Shown here one piece after another: positions 55,576 through 63,773 of a stretch of 64,000 bases of DNA. The position numbers and the translations under genes are program-made. The notes beneath the pieces are model-generated. The model saw nothing but the letters and a program-made list of their open reading frames with translations, ran no database searches and was not told where the DNA came from. Position 1 is the first letter of the stretch. Each line of letters begins with the position of its first letter. The stretch is from Bradyrhizobium erythrophlei. GTDB taxonomy: Bacteria; Pseudomonadota; Alphaproteobacteria; Rhizobiales; Xanthobacteraceae. The DNA lies in NCBI RefSeq assembly GCF_900142985.1, contig NZ_LT670849.1, positions 3,596,001 through 3,660,000 on the forward strand. Reading direction: 5' to 3'.

Positions 55576-55628
55576 GACGAGGCGATGCTTTGCAGGCGTC
55601 GGTCCCCTCTGGCCTTTTCGAAGCGCAT

Positions 55629-55961
55629 TCAACGCCGATGACTTTTGTTCGATCGTCGGTAGTGCCAATGCCTGTGCGAGGCATGCCGTCGATGCCTGGT
55701 TTCGCGCTCAGGTTCGCTCTCCATTTTGGCATTGGCTTGCAGAGCAGCGACCCGGATGGCTTCCACCGGAACGATCTTCTTGTCTTCATCTGTCATCGTC
55801 AGCTTGTCGTTCTTGCTGGCCAGATTGACGACAACGATATCGGAGGCGCCGGCATCGGTTGCTGATGCCGGGGAGGCAGGCGAGTTGCTCCTGGCTCGGA
55901 GCGCGAACACGCCGCCCAGAACCAAAGCGCACACCATAGCGAGGCGGACTGCGGTCCACAT
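55629..55961 (-). CDS. Small membrane-anchored or exported protein with basic His/Arg-rich tail
   Basis: This 110-residue protein has one N-terminal hydrophobic segment (MWTAVRLAMVCALVLGGVFA) and a mature region DAGASDIVVVNLASKNDKL. It ends in a dense basic tail, HRRHASHRHWHYRRSNKSHRR-like, of about 24 residues. Such tails can bind DNA, RNA or metal, but I do not recognise the family. It is convergent with the GT39 gene (54 bp apart). The ATG at 55961 is weakly supported by an upstream GAGGGCG. Confidence 0.6.
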   Translation of the reverse strand: MWTAVRLAMVCALVLGGVFALRARSNSPASPASATDAGASDIVVVNLASKNDKLTMTDEDKKIVPVEAIRVAALQANAKMESEPERETRHRRHASHRHWHYRRSNKSHRR

Positions 55962-56045
55962 AAGCTTGCGCCCTCGTCACGCTAACCCCTTAAGAAACAT
56001 GGGTATTTGGGGCGAAAAAAGGGCGGTCGATCCCTTGGTAAGGGC

Positions 56046-56285
56046 TCAGCCTGTCGATGCAGCCTCCAGCCTGATCTCACTGCGACCCTTTTCGGCGAGG
56101 TTCAGACGCGCGAGCTTCTCGATGGTGGACCAGTTCTCCCGGAAAATGATGGCAGCGTCGACCTGGCTGGCGGCTTGGATCGTAACGCTGCAGGCGTGCC
56201 TTGCGCCCGCGTCCGTCATCTGGAAATTGATCTTGAAATCCGCCGCCTGTTGGGCAGGCGATAGCGATGGCTGCTCTTGGCGCAT
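56046..56285 (-). CDS. Small unknown protein
   Basis: This 79-residue soluble protein has no signal peptide. ATG 56285 follows GGGGAG eight bases ahead. The sequence DFKINFQMTDAGARHACSVTIQAASQVDAAIIF is amphipathic and ends LAEKGRSEIRLEAA, which is protein-like in composition. I do not recognise it. It is the only well-formed frame in the 55.96-56.5 kb stretch. Confidence 0.6.
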   Translation of the reverse strand: MRQEQPSLSPAQQAADFKINFQMTDAGARHACSVTIQAASQVDAAIIFRENWSTIEKLARLNLAEKGRSEIRLEAASTG

Positions 56286-56512
56286 TCTGACGCTCCCCTT
56301 TTTGCAACCTAATTTCCCCAGTTGCAGAGCGCAGTTTACGTTAGCGATTGGGAAATCTGTTGGGCGCGATTGCGGCCGTCAGCGGGAACGATCGTGGCTC
56401 GACAGCGCCAAGGCGGGATTGCCCCGGCGCGGTGAACTGTTGAATAACCAACGTGCCGTCGCCGGCGAGCGGAAAGCTCACCGGCGACGCATCGTCATCG
56501 GCAAGGCGCCGT

Positions 56513-57019
56513 CTATCTACGCACCAGGCGAATCGCGTCCTGCCGCAGCAGGTAGAACGAGACCGCGAGCAGGACGACGTCCTTCATCAGGAAAGGCAAG
56601 TTACCCGTCATCGCGGGGAAACCTCCCGCGGCAACGTCCCAGCCCTCGGGCATGAACGGGATAATCGTGACCGTTGCGATGAATGTGCCGGTCGAGCCGA
56701 GCGCGCCAAGAATACCGATCCGCTTGTCCCAAAAGCCCGCGAGCAGCAGGGACCCGAACGTCCACTCCGAGACGCCCAGGAAATAGCTGGCGCCGGCATG
56801 GCCGAATACCGGATAGAGCCACCAGATCAGCGGCCCATTGCTGATGAAGGGGACCAGTCTTTCGAACTCGTACGGAAACCACTTCTGATAACCGAAGAAG
56901 AAGAACATGATCACCATCGACGCCCGGACGGCGTGGTAGTCGAGGTCCTCCGCCAACAGGCCGGTGCCGTGCAGCGCGCGGACGAGCGGGTTATGAACGG
57001 TCGTGGAAAGCGTAGTCAT
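56513..57019 (-). CDS. DUF417 (YkgB/RclC-like) membrane protein
   Basis: This 168-residue inner-membrane protein has four hydrophobic segments and the DUF417 signature FFFFGYQKWFPYEFERLVPF, then SNGPLIWWLYPVFGHAGASY. Its homologue RclC in E. coli belongs to the reactive-chlorine response. The ATG at 57019 fits the family start (MTTLSTTVHNPLV). The gene follows the AhpD-like gene by 47 bp on the same strand and is probably co-transcribed with it under the divergent AraC regulator, which mirrors the rcl arrangement. Confidence 0.85.
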   Translation of the reverse strand: MTTLSTTVHNPLVRALHGTGLLAEDLDYHAVRASMVIMFFFFGYQKWFPYEFERLVPFISNGPLIWWLYPVFGHAGASYFLGVSEWTFGSLLLAGFWDKRIGILGALGSTGTFIATVTIIPFMPEGWDVAAGGFPAMTGNLPFLMKDVVLLAVSFYLLRQDAIRLVRR

Positions 57020-57066
57020 GGTCGTGATCCTTTCGTGCTTGAGATCTGACGGATCGCACCGTCGCT

Positions 57067-57603
57067 TCATGCGACGGCCGGGAAGTCGATCTCGGTGTCG
57101 TTGATGCGGTTGAAGACGTTGGTGAAGACGATAGTCGCGAAAGCCAGGCTGATCTCGACGAGCTGGGCGTCGCTGTAGCCGGCGGCCTTGATCGCTGCGA
57201 ACTCATCGTCGCTGACGGTGCCGCTGGTTGCCGCGAGCTTGCGGACGAAGCGGGCCAGTGCGTCTCGCTTGGAATCGCCCGTGGCGTTGCCATCGCGAAT
57301 GTTCTTCAGTTCGTCGGGCTTCAATCCTGCGAGCTTGCCGAGCAGGCTGTGTGCAGCCACGCAGTAATCGCAGCCGGCGACACCGCTGACGATCAGCTTG
57401 ATGGTTTCCCGGTCGCGCTTGTCGAGCGAACCGGATGCGAGCACCGCATCGGCGGCGAGCACCGACTTGAGCGCAGCAGGGCCGTGAGCGGCGATCGCCG
57501 CAAAGGCGTTTGGCACGTTGCCGACCGCCTTCTTGATCTGCGCGTAAACTTGACCGGACGGACCGGCATCGGACTCGAGGTTCGGAACTGAAAGGCGGGA
57601 CAT
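57067..57603 (-). CDS. AhpD/carboxymuconolactone decarboxylase-family peroxidase
   Basis: This 178-residue alkylhydroperoxidase-fold protein has the CxxC redox pair at Cys78 and Cys81, with His85 nearby (GCDYCVAAHSLLG), typical of AhpD-like proteins that reduce peroxides or quinones. C-terminal FTNVFNRINDTEIDFP is a family end. It is first of a two-gene operon with DUF417 and divergent from an AraC regulator at 57736, suggesting a redox-stress role. The ATG at 57603 is followed by RLSVPNLESD. Confidence 0.9.
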   Translation of the reverse strand: MSRLSVPNLESDAGPSGQVYAQIKKAVGNVPNAFAAIAAHGPAALKSVLAADAVLASGSLDKRDRETIKLIVSGVAGCDYCVAAHSLLGKLAGLKPDELKNIRDGNATGDSKRDALARFVRKLAATSGTVSDDEFAAIKAAGYSDAQLVEISLAFATIVFTNVFNRINDTEIDFPAVA

Positions 57604-57735
57604 ATTCGCACTCCGTTGTTGGGGTTGATGAACGATTGCGGAGTGAGGATATGGCCGCGGTATGAGACTTTGAATGTCGATAAATCTCGATTATATGCTT
57701 ATTCGTCTCATTTGATCGTCACGGGAGAATCGCCC

Positions 57736-58758
57736 ATGGATTGGCTTAGCCGGCTGTTCGAGATGATGCCGGTGCGCGGGCGGCTGGATTTGCGCTGCGC
57801 CTATGGCGCGCCCTGGCGCATCGTGCAGGGGCCCGGCGAGACCAACGAAATCCCGTACCACGCAGTGCTGGCCGGCTCGGCGATACTGGACGACCCGGCA
57901 GGAGGCCGTCCCCTGCACTTGAAGGCCGGCGACATCTTGCTGCTTCCCGGCAACCCGCGGCACGTGATGCACGACAGTAGCGGCGCCAAGCCGATGCCGG
58001 CGAGCAACCGCGCCGCGCTCAACTTCACGATCAGCGAGAACCTTGGTTCAGGCGATCGGCTCGACCTCTTGTGCGGACATTTCGCGATTGCGCCGCCGCA
58101 CGATCGTCTGCTGCGCAATTTTCTGCCGCCGCGTCTGGTCGTGCATGCGGGAGCAGCCGGCGAAAACGAAACCGCGGCGCAGCTCGCCAGCCTTGTCACC
58201 GTGATGCGAGGGGAATCGGCGGACGACCGCCTGGGCGGACGCGCGATGCTGAACGCGTTGTCGACGGCAATGTTCGCGCTGGCGTTGCGGCTTGCCAGTG
58301 AGACCGAGGACGCGCCGCACGGCATTCTCGCCCTCGCCGGCCATCCGCGCCTTGCGCCGGCGGTGGCTGCCTTGTTCAACGAGCCCGCGCGCGCCTGGTC
58401 GTTGCCTGAACTCGCCGAACTGTCCGGTATGTCGCGCGCCACGCTGGCCCGTCAGTTTCAGGAGAAGCTCGGCCGTTCGGCCAGCGATCTACTGACCGAC
58501 ATCAGGATGACGATGGCAGCGAACGAACTGACACGTTCATCGCTTTCAACCGGCGCAGTCGCCGAGGCGGTCGGCTATCAGTCGGAAGCGGCCTTCCAGC
58601 GTGCTTTCAAGAGCCACATGGGCCTTACGCCAGCGCAGTGGCGCAAGACGGGGGAGGCGTCGGGCCGGGAGATCTTTGCAAGGCGTGCGGCCGCGAGAGC
58701 CGATGCGAAGCCGGCGGAGACACGCGCGGGCCAGAAACGGGTACGGCAGTCCCGATGA
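57736..58758 (+). CDS. AraC-family regulator with N-terminal cupin domain
   Basis: This 340-residue regulator has a Cupin_6-type sensor (about 1-185, with GDILLLPGNPRHVMHD) and two C-terminal helix-turn-helix motifs (about 230-325: WSLPELAELSGMSRATLARQ and STGAVAEAVGYQSEAAFQRA). ATG 57736 follows GGGAGAA; an in-frame start at 57616 is unlikely. It is divergent from the AhpD-like/DUF417 operon across 132 bp and probably activates it. Similar AraC-DUF417-oxidoreductase groups (RclR) respond to oxidants. Confidence 0.9.
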   Translation: MDWLSRLFEMMPVRGRLDLRCAYGAPWRIVQGPGETNEIPYHAVLAGSAILDDPAGGRPLHLKAGDILLLPGNPRHVMHDSSGAKPMPASNRAALNFTISENLGSGDRLDLLCGHFAIAPPHDRLLRNFLPPRLVVHAGAAGENETAAQLASLVTVMRGESADDRLGGRAMLNALSTAMFALALRLASETEDAPHGILALAGHPRLAPAVAALFNEPARAWSLPELAELSGMSRATLARQFQEKLGRSASDLLTDIRMTMAANELTRSSLSTGAVAEAVGYQSEAAFQRAFKSHMGLTPAQWRKTGEASGREIFARRAAARADAKPAETRAGQKRVRQSR

Positions 58759-58949
58759 AGGAGAGCCGCGCCGCCAACGCCTCGTGAACTTCTGCGCGCC
58801 ATCGAACCTCCGCTAGCCCTCTTTGTGTGCACGGTCACCTCAGTAGTTGCCCGGATATGCAGGGAGCGCCTGCGTCGAGATAATTCGGAGCTGGGAACGA
58901 TAGGTCATGAAGTCAAATGCCGACTTCGCTGTAAACGCAGGATGGGAAC

Positions 58950-59390
58950 ATGAAATTCCTTACGGGACTGCTCGCGTTTGTACTTTTGTTTGCCGGCGCT
59001 GAGTCTGGCGGCGCAGCAGTCAGGATCGCCGATGACCGCGGTGGAATGATAGGTTCCTATCTCGATAAATATGAAGGCCTTCGACGCTCCCACCAGGTGG
59101 TCATGATTGACGGTCAGTGCGCCTCGGCATGTACAATAGTCCTCGGAAAGATTCCTCACGACAAGATTTGCGTGACTTCCAACGCGGCTCTCGCTTTCCA
59201 TGCGGCTTTCGATTTCGGAAGCGGGGGTCAGGAGATTACCAACCGCGCTGCAACCAAGGTGCTTTACTCGATGTATCCGTTGCGGGTGCAGCGCTGGATA
59301 AGCCGGCAAGGTGGATTGACCCCGCACCTGATCGTTCTGCGCGGGGCCGAACTTGCGAAAATGTACCGTCCCTGCGATTTGAACGCCTAG
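58950..59390 (+). CDS. Exported ClpP/crotonase-fold-like protein, unknown function
   Basis: This 146-residue protein has a signal peptide (MKFLTGLLAFVLLFAGAESG). The mature part carries VVMIDGQCASACTIVLGKIP, with Ser59 flanked by cysteines, and FHAAFD with His84. That pattern resembles the small periplasmic ClpP-like proteins common in Bradyrhizobium, where the Ser and His lie in the active-site positions. The function of the group is unknown. A GGGAACATG start follows a purine-rich stretch. Confidence 0.72.
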   Translation: MKFLTGLLAFVLLFAGAESGGAAVRIADDRGGMIGSYLDKYEGLRRSHQVVMIDGQCASACTIVLGKIPHDKICVTSNAALAFHAAFDFGSGGQEITNRAATKVLYSMYPLRVQRWISRQGGLTPHLIVLRGAELAKMYRPCDLNA

Positions 59391-59630
59391 GCTTCCTTGA
59401 CCATTGAGCCTCGCGTGGTCGCCGCCAGACGAGCGGGAGCAACGCAGTGTTCGCTTTGGGGGCAAAGTGGAAGAGAGCAGCGCTGGTAGAGACGCCCGCT
59501 AGTGATCCACAATAGACATCAGCTAGGAGCTCCGGCGCACCTGAGATCGAACCACCTAGACGGATCCATTCGATGCGCCGGCTACTGCAAGCGCTAAGTC
59601 TTGCACGGTAAAGCGGAACGAGAGTGGTCG

Positions 59631-60110
59631 TCATTTCCGCGCGTCATGATCCCTGTGAAACAGGAAATCAATGACTTGCGCAACTACTGGTGAGCCGGGC
59701 GTAACCGATGTGCGGTCATCAGAACGCGACATGAGTTGCAGCTGCATGGCACGGCGCCCCGTCGGGTCGATATCCGTGAGATCCTCCGTGTCGGTTATTT
59801 CGATAGCCAGGATAGCGACCCTAGGCTGACGTTGCTGTTCTGTTAGTGGCCGAAGAACGAGCAACGGATGCTCCGGGCAGATCGCGGCGATATTGGCGAG
59901 TCTCTTGAGCGGCCACTTCAGATGGGTCCAGTGTTTGACGATCTCCGACCAATTGCCACCGTCCTTGAAGGAGCCATTCAAGAGACCATTCGACAAAGGG
60001 TCGTGTGGGGTGAACACGCCGACACTGGCCCCGATATCGATCGCGTGCGGTCCCGTCGGCAAGAGCACGTGGAGGCCGATCTTCCCATCATCCGAACTAA
60101 CTAGCTTCAT
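59631..60110 (-). CDS. Unknown cytoplasmic protein
   Basis: This 159-residue protein starts MKLVSSDDGKIGLHVLLPTG; ATG 60110 has GGAG six bases ahead, so it is preferred over 60122. The C-terminal part ends VVAQVIDFLFHRDHDARK. No domain, signal peptide or membrane segment is recognised. It lies between the ClpP-like gene and the DNA methyltransferase-like gene in a stretch of poorly conserved genes. Confidence 0.55.
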   Translation of the reverse strand: MKLVSSDDGKIGLHVLLPTGPHAIDIGASVGVFTPHDPLSNGLLNGSFKDGGNWSEIVKHWTHLKWPLKRLANIAAICPEHPLLVLRPLTEQQRQPRVAILAIEITDTEDLTDIDPTGRRAMQLQLMSRSDDRTSVTPGSPVVAQVIDFLFHRDHDARK

Positions 60111-60232
60111 CGTCGTCTCCATTTGTCGGAGGCTCTTCGCGCGCAGCAGAATTCACTGTCGGCCGCTGCCGGAGGTCTGGCCGCCGTCGGGTCCAGTCCG
60201 TAATCGGGTCGCAGTAAGTATTAGCCGTCGGC

Positions 60233-60814
60233 TTAGGGTACCGGACCGCACGACGTTGCTTCCTTCGCGATCAATTTGCGCTTGCGCTCGAGGCCCCAAC
60301 GGAAGCCCGCTAGTCCGCCATCGCTGCGAACAACGCGGTGACACGGAATTGCGAGAGCCAGCGGATTGGCAGCGCAAGCGTTGGCCACGACCCGCGCGGC
60401 CGCGTTCGGATAGACACAATTGATCACGCGGGCCAAGTGCATGTAGCTGACCGTCCGTCCGACCGGGAGATTGCGGATCGCCTCCCAGACGCGGCGTTGT
60501 AGCGGCGTTCCTCGCATATCCAGCGTGAGGTCAAGCCTTTGGGTAGGCTTGTTCGCGAATACGACTACCTTCGAAAGATCGTCACGAAGGAAGGCTTGGC
60601 TTCGCACGAGCGTTGCCTTTGGAAAACGCACCAAGAGATCAGTTACCAGCTCCTTGTCACTATCACCAATCAGGATCGCGCAAACGCCCTTGCTGCTGTG
60701 GGCAACCAGTATCTCGCCGAGATCGGATTCGCCCGTAGCATAGAACAGGATCTCAGCGGTTGGCCCGGCACGCGCCTTTGACTGCGTGACGCCATTCTTC
60801 ATCATGAGGTCCAT
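60233..60814 (-). CDS. Methylated-DNA--[protein]-cysteine methyltransferase (Ogt/Ada C-terminal type)
   Basis: This 193-residue DNA repair protein would accept alkyl groups from O6-alkylguanine onto Cys158 of AIPCHRVV. The domain-level motifs GTPLQRRVWEAIRNLPVGRT and SDGGLAGFRWGLERKR are the DNA-binding and C-terminal regions of the family. N-terminal SKGVCAILIGDSDKELVTDL is the Ada/Ogt N-domain. ATG 60814 follows AAGGAG. It has no AraC domain of full-length Ada, and it stands alone. Confidence 0.93.
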   Translation of the reverse strand: MDLMMKNGVTQSKARAGPTAEILFYATGESDLGEILVAHSSKGVCAILIGDSDKELVTDLLVRFPKATLVRSQAFLRDDLSKVVVFANKPTQRLDLTLDMRGTPLQRRVWEAIRNLPVGRTVSYMHLARVINCVYPNAAARVVANACAANPLALAIPCHRVVRSDGGLAGFRWGLERKRKLIAKEATSCGPVP

Positions 60815-60870
60815 GGAATATCTCCTTTATCAGTCCTCATGACCCAAGGTAGTCGGAAGCCTTTTGGTTC

Positions 60871-60894
60871 GAACTCCGATGCTTGCTCTCAAAC
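60871..60894 (-). repeat. 23-bp motif copy 1 (consensus TTTGAAAGCAAGAATCGGAGTG)
   Basis: On the minus strand GTTTGAGAGCAAGCATCGGAGTTC matches the other copies at most positions. It faces copy 2 at 61081, about 185 bp away. Confidence 0.7.
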
Positions 60895-61080
60895 TGAGAA
60901 AATTTCCGACACAGTTCCGAGCATAAAAAGCCTGCCGTGCGACCGGCGAAAAGTAGGGCGCCCCCTTGGCAAAAGTGACACCAGGCCGTCCGCCACGCAC
61001 AGCAGCGGCCAGCCAAGCCGCAGCGTCACGCGATTGCCGGCGTGAGATTGCGCGTTCCAGATTCTCGCTCGTGCGTCCAA

Positions 61081-61105
61081 GAGTTTGAAAGCAAGAATCG
61101 GAGTG
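61081..61105 (+). repeat. 23-bp motif copy 2
   Basis: GAGTTTGAAAGCAAGAATCGGAGTG is the best-preserved copy and is used as the reference. Confidence 0.75.
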
Positions 61106-61239
61106 CGGTGCGCGGCGGCTCACGAGAGAAGATTTGCGAGAGCGGAATGAACCGACCTCTCTTCCGCAGGAGATCTACCGGCCTTGGCGCCTGTGTCGCA
61201 CAATATGATGTCGGGTCGGGACAGCTGCGGAGAAGAGAG

Positions 61240-61893
61240 ATGGCCCCCACGCGGCCAAAGTACCGAACCTTGAAATTTACCCACCTTGGCGTTGAATTCT
61301 GCGTCACTGCTGTTCCTGCTGGCGTCGATGTCGAACTCCATATCGCCGATCAGTACGGTCGGCTCTTGTTGCCCATTTCGCTTCTGATTTCGGGCGCTAA
61401 GCAGGAGCCTGGGAGCGGCAACAAGCGTCGACGGATCGACGCAGGCATGGCCGAACTCCAAAAAGCCGTCAAAGCACTCGACGAACCGCGCTTCCTGAAG
61501 TTTCTGGAGATCCCAAGGGCGGCGAGCGACTTTGATTGGACGCCCGCGGAACTGAACGCGGCGTCGAAGATCGACTGGTCACAACCGGCAGCGGCCATCG
61601 TTCATGAGGGATATTGCTTCTCGATCGCCGCGTTCGAAACCGAGCATCGGTTGGTTATCCTGCTCAGTGACGCGGACGGGCCTTTCGACGGCCCAATGTC
61701 CGTGCCGAGGGAAATGATCGACCGCGCGAATTGGAAAGGCGATGATCCACTCTTATTCGGCGTCAGAGCGATGGTCACGCAAATCCGTACTTGGAGCGAG
61801 TCTCGGACGGCCGCTTTCGTCAGGGACGCGCCTCGGCTGACTGAGCAAATGCAACGGTATGGACGACCGACGGCCCGCGATCGTCTGAATTGA
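61240..61893 (+). CDS. Unknown cytoplasmic protein
   Basis: This 217-residue protein starts MAPTRPKYRTLKFTHLGVEF at ATG 61240 after GGAGAAGAGAG; the frame is open further upstream but without a start of similar quality. It has no signal peptide or membrane segment. Segments ADQYGRLLLPISLLISGAKQ, DWTPAELNAASKIDWSQPAA and IIPNSDADGPF-like LLSDADGPFDG are noted but match no family I know. It is followed within 75 bp by motif copy 3. Confidence 0.55.
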   Translation: MAPTRPKYRTLKFTHLGVEFCVTAVPAGVDVELHIADQYGRLLLPISLLISGAKQEPGSGNKRRRIDAGMAELQKAVKALDEPRFLKFLEIPRAASDFDWTPAELNAASKIDWSQPAAAIVHEGYCFSIAAFETEHRLVILLSDADGPFDGPMSVPREMIDRANWKGDDPLLFGVRAMVTQIRTWSESRTAAFVRDAPRLTEQMQRYGRPTARDRLN

Positions 61894-61963
61894 AGAATTG
61901 GTCAGAGTTCTCACGAAGTCATGAGCCCGCCCAATCGATGGCGCAGCCCGCGAGAGGCCTTTC

Positions 61964-61990
61964 TAGTTTGAAGGCAAGAATCGGAGTTTG
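61964..61990 (+). repeat. 23-bp motif copy 3
   Basis: TAGTTTGAAGGCAAGAATCGGAGTTTG differs from copy 2 at one internal base and at the 3' end. It lies 71 bp after the stop of the 61240 gene. Confidence 0.75.
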
Positions 61991-62070
61991 GCGGTGAGGA
62001 GAGCGGAATACGTCTGATCTCAGGTCATCGAATGATTTGGTGATTCCGAGGTGATGAAAGGACCTTTTCT

Positions 62071-62520
62071 ATGAGCAAGGAAGAAGACAACAAGGCAGTC
62101 GTCGTTCGTTGGTTTACCGAATTCTGGGGCAAGGATGTCAATTTGGCGGTCATCGACGATATCGCCGCGCCCGACATGCTGCTCAAGTATTCGCTGCACG
62201 AACCGCGTCGCGGCCGTCAAGACATCAAGGCGTTCATGACCGACTTCCGGGCCGCGTTTCCCGATCTTAATTTCTGGGGTACGGCTGATTTGATTGCAGA
62301 AGGCGATTACGTCGTCGGTCAGTGGGAGGGTGGAGGCACCCACACGGGTCCGGCCTTCAAAGATTTTCTGATCGGCGGTCTCCCCGCTGCGACGGGTCGT
62401 AAGATGCACTTCACCGGCACGACCGTGCTGAAAGTGATCGGCGGAAAGATCGTGCAGGAAATCGGTCTCGACGATGGCGTCACCGCACTAACGCAACTCG
62501 GCCTCATCAAGGCCGCCTAA
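62071..62520 (+). CDS. SnoaL-like/NTF2-fold protein
   Basis: This 149-residue protein has a SnoaL-type alpha+beta barrel: NKAVVVRWFTEFWG helix, RRGRQDIKAFMTDFRAAFPD and IAEGDYVVGQWEGGGTHTGP with FHFTGTTVLKVIGGKIV-like end. Family members are polyketide cyclases, isomerases or binding proteins, and the substrate is unknown. The ATG at 62071 follows AAAGGACC. A possible terminator hairpin GGCCCGC/GCGGGCC lies at 62576-62601. Confidence 0.8.
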   Translation: MSKEEDNKAVVVRWFTEFWGKDVNLAVIDDIAAPDMLLKYSLHEPRRGRQDIKAFMTDFRAAFPDLNFWGTADLIAEGDYVVGQWEGGGTHTGPAFKDFLIGGLPAATGRKMHFTGTTVLKVIGGKIVQEIGLDDGVTALTQLGLIKAA

Positions 62521-62655
62521 GCGAACTCGCACGACGCCGACCTGTGATTTATCGGCACTCTTCGGCAAGAGACTGGGCCCGCGCAATGTCAAGTGCGGGC
62601 CTTCGTCATTTCGGGCGGAAGAGCAGAGCGAAAAATCTTCTTTCGACATTTGTTG

Positions 62656-62679
62656 ATTTCGAAACACGAACCGGAGCGT
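62656..62679 (+). repeat. Degenerate copy of the 23-bp motif
   Basis: TTTCGAAACACGAACCGGAGCG resembles the motif but with several changes; included for completeness. Confidence 0.4.
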
Positions 62680-62744
62680 AGCGATTTCGATACAGCAGTA
62701 GTTTCTTCAAAGTGAAATCCACTAAGATAATCGGAACGACAGCC

Positions 62745-63167
62745 ATGATCCGCATCGGTTACGCCCCCGGCGCCTACGACCTCTTCCATATCGGCCATCT
62801 GAATCTACTGCGCCGTGCGAAAGAACGATGTGATTATCTGATCGCCGGCGTTGCGGCGGATGACGTGTTGATCAAGCACAAGGGCATCCAGCCAGTAATC
62901 CCACTCGCCGAGAGGCTCGAGATCGTCCGTAACATCAGCTTCGTCGATGCCGCCTACGCTGCGACGACGAACGATAAGGTCGAGATCTGGAAAGAATTGC
63001 GGTTCAACGTCCTGTTCAAGGGCAATGACTGGCAGGGTACCAAGAAGGGTCTGGAGCTCGAACGGGACTTTGCTGCTCTCGGGGTGGAGATAGCCTACTT
63101 CTCCTACACGCCGTCGACAACGAGCAGCGCACTCCGCAAGACGCTTCAGAATGATGCGAGTTATTGA
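62745..63167 (+). CDS. Cytidylyltransferase-family protein (glycerol-3-phosphate/TagD-like)
   Basis: This 140-residue nucleotidyltransferase has the HxGH signature HIGH at 15-18 in GYAPGAYDLFHIGHLNLL, and a C-terminal YTPSTTSSALRKTL that resembles the RTEGISTT-type loop. The start is ATG 62745 in line with the family N-terminus MIRIGYAPG; the GTG at 62712 has no good ribosome-binding site. TagD-like enzymes make CDP-glycerol from CTP and glycerol-3-phosphate; other substrates such as phosphoethanolamine are possible. Confidence 0.87.
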   Translation: MIRIGYAPGAYDLFHIGHLNLLRRAKERCDYLIAGVAADDVLIKHKGIQPVIPLAERLEIVRNISFVDAAYAATTNDKVEIWKELRFNVLFKGNDWQGTKKGLELERDFAALGVEIAYFSYTPSTTSSALRKTLQNDASY

Positions 63168-63598
63168 GAAATCGGAAGCTCAACTTGTGTTCCGTCCGGA
63201 TCGATAAGATAGATTGGCGACGAACCGCGCGTTGGATCGTGCGCACCTTTTTGCGGAAAACACACGCGTTGCGGGTCAAGCACGGGCTGTTTTTCCTTGC
63301 CCGAGACCAACGTCACGCCGTTGCTGTCCTTCTCCATCACGACGGCTCGGGAATCGCGTTCGATCGACCTAAGGATAAAGACTTCCGAAAGCCCGACATT
63401 GTCACGGTACCAGTTTACGGACCGCCTCATGTCCGAGACGTAGACGACAACATCGCGCGTCGTCGGCGCGACCGAGTTGCACGGAGAAAGCTCAGCTTCC
63501 GCGCTTTTCATGTTAGCGCCCTCGATCGAGAGCAAGCACACCGCGCTCAGGATGATCGGAGTCCTTGTGCCACGCAACAGTGCCTCTGACCACGCCAT
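63161..63598 (-). CDS. VOC/glyoxalase-fold protein with N-terminal hydrophobic segment
   Basis: This 145-residue protein has a hydrophobic N-terminus (about 13-28) that looks like a signal or anchor, then one VOC beta-alpha-beta-beta-beta unit: VVVYVSDMRRSVNWYRDNVG and SSPIYLIDPDGTQVELPISQ. The second half carries metal-ligand-like positions (the Glu in VELP). Its end overlaps the end of the cytidylyltransferase gene by 7 bp. Function is unknown. Confidence 0.75.
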   Translation of the reverse strand: MAWSEALLRGTRTPIILSAVCLLSIEGANMKSAEAELSPCNSVAPTTRDVVVYVSDMRRSVNWYRDNVGLSEVFILRSIERDSRAVVMEKDSNGVTLVSGKEKQPVLDPQRVCFPQKGAHDPTRGSSPIYLIDPDGTQVELPISQ

Positions 63599-63660
63599 CT
63601 CATCCTCCTCACATTAAAAATGACGATGGGAATGGTCTAGGTCGAACCGGGCAACGCGCG

Positions 63661-63722
63661 CACTCCGGTTCTTGCTTCCAAATCACTGTATCGTTCAAAA
63701 TTTGAAAACAAGAAACGGAGTG
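63661..63722. repeat. Hairpin made of two inverted 23-bp motif copies
   Basis: 63661-63682 on the minus strand reads ATTTGGAAGCAAGAACCGGAGTG and 63700-63722 on the plus strand ATTTGAAAACAAGAAACGGAGTG. They form a stem of about 22 bp with a 17-base loop. Confidence 0.75.
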
Positions 63723-63773
63723 CCGTTGTTCGCCTGGACCGTTCTACTCGGCCCGAAGCACGAGCGGGGCTCT

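Larger units (their letters stand above)
60815..61239. other. Intergenic region with two inverted copies of a 23-bp repeat
   Basis: The 425 bp between the methyltransferase gene and the unknown gene at 61240 hold two oppositely oriented copies of the motif described at 60871 and 61081. No gene in this stretch is convincing; the open frames are short and without ribosome-binding sites. Confidence 0.5.
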
